Of a stretch of 64,000 bases of DNA, positions 61,216 through 64,000 are shown piece by piece (the first letter of the stretch is position 1; the number at the start of each line of letters is the position of its first letter). The notes beneath the pieces are model-generated. The model was not told where the DNA came from and searched no databases. It saw nothing but the letters and a program-made list of their open reading frames with translations. Both the position numbers and the translations under genes were made by a program. The DNA comes from Paracoccaceae bacterium (GTDB lineage Bacteria; Pseudomonadota; Alphaproteobacteria; Rhodobacterales; Rhodobacteraceae): positions 248,001 through 312,000 of the forward strand of contig SDAL01000003.1 of assembly GCA_004153385.1 (NCBI GenBank), read 5' to 3'.

Positions 61216-61235
61216 AAGCGGGAATGCTCCCGCTT
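61216..61235 (+). terminator. Hairpin terminator after the GNAT gene
   Basis: AAGCGGGA (61216-61223), loop ATGC, TCCCGCTT (61228-61235), followed by TAAAA. It lies 120 bp after the GNAT stop. The remaining 61096-61329 holds no recognised gene. Confidence 0.55.
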
Positions 61236-61329
61236 TAAAACCAACGGGATTCGGACGAATGATTTTCCAGCGCGATGACTGCGGCGCATCTGATGCATAC
61301 GCAGAGAGTGGGGTTGATCCCTGATCCTT

Positions 61330-61410
61330 TCGATCCTGCGACACGCCGAAGGCAGCATGCCGGTGGCTGATCTATACCGCGCGCACGGCCTGAGCGCGGC
61401 ATCCCGCCCG
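61330..61410 (+). mobile_element. IS3-family OrfA fragment
   Basis: The frame starting near 61333 reads ILRHAEGSMPVADLYRAHGL followed by SAAS, matching the helix-turn-helix of IS3 OrfA proteins (the common ILREHEAG...VADLCRKHG...SAS pattern). The expected downstream YKWKxKYGG and leucine zipper are missing or scrambled. It is a short relic, different in sequence from the OrfA relic at 47152. Confidence 0.6.
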
Positions 61411-61695
61411 CAATCAAACGAAAATGACTGCGTAAATTCTACGATGACATCCCGTTAAAAACAGGAGGATTATCGCCGGATGGGATATCTGCAAAGGATT
61501 TCAGCCCTGTGCGGGAGGATGGCCGGATTGGATGACAGGTTCGCCTCCCGAACGCGGAGCGGGATATTCAAATAAAAGATCAAGCAGATCAGAAAACAAC
61601 CCCGAGGATCATAGCCCCGACGACCAGTTGTTCACAGGCCAGAAGTCATGAGGTTTAAATTCATCCAATGACACGCGAGGGCTTTTGCAGCAGCG

Positions 61696-62101
61696 CGCCT
61701 TTGCAAGAGCATGGATGTCCGTTCACGCGGTTTACGCGCATTCCGCAACCGCCCGCCCAGTCGCAGACAGCGGTCTGATCCAAGTCCACAGTCTCATATC
61801 AAAAAACTATCGCGTCACAGGCGTGGCAGCGACGGCCGGCCTTGAATGACGTGAGGGGTGAGGGGGACCGGTCTGGATGTCGGATCACCGTGTAGGCCGT
61901 TCAATGCGCCAGAATGGCAAATTTGTTGAGAGAACACGTCAGTTCATGGCAAAAACCGACAGCGATCACTCGGTCAACATCACGCCTAATGTTGTGGATC
62001 ATGACTTGACGGAAGATCGGGCCCACCAGAACCGGGCGGACCATATCAGCTATGTCTGGGCCAGCGAAGGTTGGCCGCGTAGCATTGCGTTGACGTGTTG
62101 A
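61696..62101 (+). mobile_element. IS3-family OrfB fragment (second degenerate copy)
   Basis: The sequence reads RLCKSMDVRSRGLRAFRNRP then PSRRQRSD (61696-61780), and in another frame from 61877 HRVGRSMRQNGKFVERTRQF ... TDSDHSVNITPNVVDHDLTE ... ISYVWASEGW. This is the same OrfB family as the relic at 47341-48235. The first catalytic Asp is lost (AGDISYVW is ADHISYVW). The integrase core after this point is absent. The fragment is inactive. Confidence 0.75.
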
Positions 62102-63155
62102 TCGTCAAGCCGCCCCGGCTACGGACGAGATGTGACCTCAAGAGGCCGCCTGACGGGGACGCCCCGAAACACTCCTGCCCCCTTGGATCGGTGCCTTGGC
62201 ATATCGCAAGCAATGAGGGCACTATGAAGACGATACATCCAGATAGTATCGGCGTATTTCAGGCCGGCCATGTGGCTGTTGCACGCGATACACAAGGCCC
62301 CCGTTTCGCCGCGTTGTTCATTCCCACGGAACCAAGGCGGGGCGGCACCGAAGCGTTGGGCGCGATTGCTAGAACAGATCCTTGCCTCAGGGATCGAAGG
62401 GGCTGGCGCAAACGGCGCGGGACTTGCCTGATTTTTATGGCTCCAAGGCCACTCGGTCAAACCGGCACCTTTGAGACACGCAAGGCAAAGCAGCCAGATT
62501 GGATGCGCAGAGAACCTGCACGATCCGTTCTCTGCGGGCAAGCAACAGCACGTCCCAAGACCCAGACGGGCTCATTGGCGATGATCTGGCATTTAAAGAT
62601 CGCAGGCGATGGTCATCGCTGAAGACGCTGATCATCAATGTGCCCGCCGATTTGCCTGACGTAATAGATCGGATCCAAGGCAAAGTCGCGCAGATCGGCC
62701 ACATCACGACATTCAGGCAGACCAATCACAGAGATGCCGACACTGGTTGCCTCTATTCAGAGGCGGCGATCGACAGGCCAACGCAGCAGTTTATCGCGCC
62801 ACCCTCGTCAGGATGCGACACCATGAACAAACCCGCGCCTATGCCAGAAAAAGCCTCCAAGAAGAAAAGGGAGATCAATCGTTGCCTGAAACGCGACATC
62901 ATCCGTGAAATCTATAGCCCGTTTGGCATGGCAAAACCGCATCAGCCCAACGCTTGATGCATATCAAAACGTCAATGCAGTGGCAGAAAGCTTCTTCGAA
63001 CCATCAAGGCCGGGCGGGTCTGTCCCTAAACGTGTTCTTCTGCCTTGGCAGGTGGACTGTTTTCGACGGACCCAAACCGTCAACGGTCGGGCACCGCAAT
63101 GACCCTGTTATCACCGGATATGCGGTCTGCCGCCGCGGCGATGCGCGATAGTGCC
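62102..63155. other. Eroded region, no intact gene
   Basis: About 1050 bp. A plus-strand frame, 62499-62957, reads through KKKREINRCLKRDIIREIYS near 62850-62920, which recalls C-terminal segments of some transposases but is not a firm match. NVNAVAESFFEP at about 62968-63003 resembles the IS3 catalytic-Glu region (NAAVETFF). Other frames have no recognised domain. I interpret it as the tail of the IS graveyard. Confidence 0.4.
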
Positions 63156-63803
63156 TCAACCCAAGTCCAGCAGCCGCGCGCGAATACGGACGGCACGCCG
63201 CAGGCTGGTGAGTGCCGCGCCAAGACCCGCAATCCATAGCGCCACCGTCAACACGGTGCCGGGCATTGCAAAAAATGGCTCAAACACCGCCAAAACCGCA
63301 GCCCCCGTGACCAGCGCCATACGCTGCGGCTTGGCCATCGGGCCTCTGAAATCGGGCGGCAGGCCAAGCCCGGCGCCCAGTTCGCGGGTATAGGCCGTCA
63401 GCACCGCCATCGCACCTGCCGCCAGCCCCAATTCAGGATGCCCGACACCGATGCCAATCCCTGCAAAGATCAGCAAATCCGACACGCGATCGGGAAACTC
63501 GTTCCACAGCGGCCCGTCCGGGGCGCTGCGCCCCGCCTCGACCGCGACCATCCCGTCAAAAAGGTTGCACAGTAATCTGACTTGGCAAAAAACCGCCCCC
63601 AGCAGCAGAAGCGCACCGGTCCCCACCACACCTGCCCCCCACCCGCTCGCGGCGAAGGCAAGGCCCGCCACAAATGCCGCCCCCATGCTGGCTTGCGATA
63701 TGGCATTGGGCGTCACGCCCTTATCGGCCAGCACACCGGCACAGCGCGCGGCCCATTTCGTATCACGGCTTCCCAGCGGGCGACGGTTTTTCAGATCAAC
63801 CAT
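63156..63803 (-). CDS. CDP-alcohol phosphatidyltransferase family protein (variant motif)
   Basis: The 215-aa membrane protein, ATG 63803 after AAGGA, has about six hydrophobic segments. The family motif DGxxAR(x8)GxxxDxxxD appears as FDGMVAVEAGRSAPDG and then PLWNEFPDRVSD: the Arg is Val and the first downstream Asp is Asn, while the other Asp residues remain. Such enzymes move a phospho-alcohol from CDP-diacylglycerol or a related donor; the changed residues make the substrate, or even activity, uncertain. Its start overlaps the end of a GtrA-like gene, so they form an operon reading leftward. Confidence 0.83.
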   Translation of the reverse strand: MVDLKNRRPLGSRDTKWAARCAGVLADKGVTPNAISQASMGAAFVAGLAFAASGWGAGVVGTGALLLLGAVFCQVRLLCNLFDGMVAVEAGRSAPDGPLWNEFPDRVSDLLIFAGIGIGVGHPELGLAAGAMAVLTAYTRELGAGLGLPPDFRGPMAKPQRMALVTGAAVLAVFEPFFAMPGTVLTVALWIAGLGAALTSLRRAVRIRARLLDLG

Positions 63804-64000
63804 GGGGGTCCTTCCTATCAGGCCTTCGCCCTGCACGTCTTTGGCGCAGGATGTTATAAGTAAAGATATAGCTCAGCGACACGCACAATGGCACGGCGAT
63901 TGTCGCGACGATCTGTGGCGTGCCACACAGCCAATGCGCCGAGACCAGCAACAAAGCCGATACGCTGATCGCGACCAGCGGCGGCAGCCAGTATCCCGGC
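63796..64000 (-). CDS. GtrA-like membrane protein (C-terminal part, cut by window edge)
   Basis: Only the last 67 residues are inside the window. They read PLVAISVSALLLVSAHWLCG, then IVATIAVPLCVSLSYIFTYN and a basic end ILRQRRAGRRPDRK, two membrane helices with the GtrA-type ending (SYIFTYNILR; usually NFxxxRxxVF). The family flips polyprenyl-linked sugars or related lipids across the membrane. The stop (63796-63798) lies inside the next gene start region, an 8-nt overlap with the phosphatidyltransferase gene. Together they suggest a lipid or glycolipid function. Confidence 0.65.
   Translation of the reverse strand, partial: PGYWLPPLVAISVSALLLVSAHWLCGTPQIVATIAVPLCVSLSYIFTYNILRQRRAGRRPDRKDPHG

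Noticed and set aside
1-64000. tRNA, rRNA, CRISPR array or prophage
   Set aside because: No cloverleaf-like sequence, rRNA core segment, spaced repeat array or phage structural gene was found on reading both strands.

Overview
The window looks like a GC-rich (about 60% or more) alphaproteobacterial chromosome, most likely from Rhodobacteraceae (Roseobacter group). The grounds are the gene content and order: a rhizobial-type rhamnose locus, TRAP uronate transport, DUF2474-type cytochrome bd, and a glycine-dependent 5-aminolevulinate synthase. The species cannot be named from sequence alone. No rRNA, tRNA, CRISPR array or prophage was seen.

Layout. (1) 1-268: start of a CofD-like protein, cut by the window edge. 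(2) 476-10213: an unsaturated-uronate (pectin) locus with an 819-aa unknown enzyme, kduI, a LacI regulator, kduD, a TRAP transporter (DctM, DctQ, DctP) and a GH105 unsaturated glycuronyl hydrolase. A near-identical 23-bp dyad sits in both control regions. (3) 10448-15632: an inositol-monophosphatase-family enzyme, an OmpA protein with a very long acidic linker, and a PhoD-type phosphatase. (4) 15669-26508: a complete L-rhamnose locus, rhaI and rhaD leftward, rhaR-S-T-P-Q-U-K rightward, with phased decamer repeats between them. Regions 2 and 4 together would let the cell use both halves of unsaturated rhamnogalacturonan fragments. (5) 26867-40593: a hydroxamate siderophore cluster with phosphopantetheinyl transferase, ECF sigma factor, ornithine N-hydroxylase, acyltransferase, esterase, a PLP enzyme of unknown role, MATE exporter, MbtH protein, a single-module C-A-T-TE NRPS whose C domain lacks the catalytic His, and a TonB receptor. 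(6) 41056-46002: HpaI-type aldolase, Crp/Fnr regulator, flavin/Fe-S oxidoreductase and a divergent LysR regulator.

(7) 46003-49560 is decayed DNA: a frameshifted small gene, a dead IS3-family element and a degraded nhaC antiporter gene joined to the element. (8) 49582-55070: a MocR-type regulator divergent from hemA (ALA synthase), followed by cydA-cydB and a 34-codon cydX-like gene. This links haem supply to a haem-rich quinol oxidase. (9) 55135-61095: LysR with a divergent HbpS/GlcG protein and a perfect palindrome between them, an unusually long inverted repeat, TetR with a second flavin oxidoreductase, and a GNAT protein. (10) 61330-63155: a second graveyard of IS3 fragments. (11) 63156-64000: a CDP-alcohol phosphatidyltransferase-family protein and the end of a GtrA-like membrane protein.

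Many operons are tightly packed with ATGA overlaps (rhaTPQUK; MATE-PLP-esterase; MbtH-NRPS), which supports shared function of the unrecognised members. Several start codons were moved from the longest frame to positions with a good Shine-Dalgarno sequence; these are noted in the entries.
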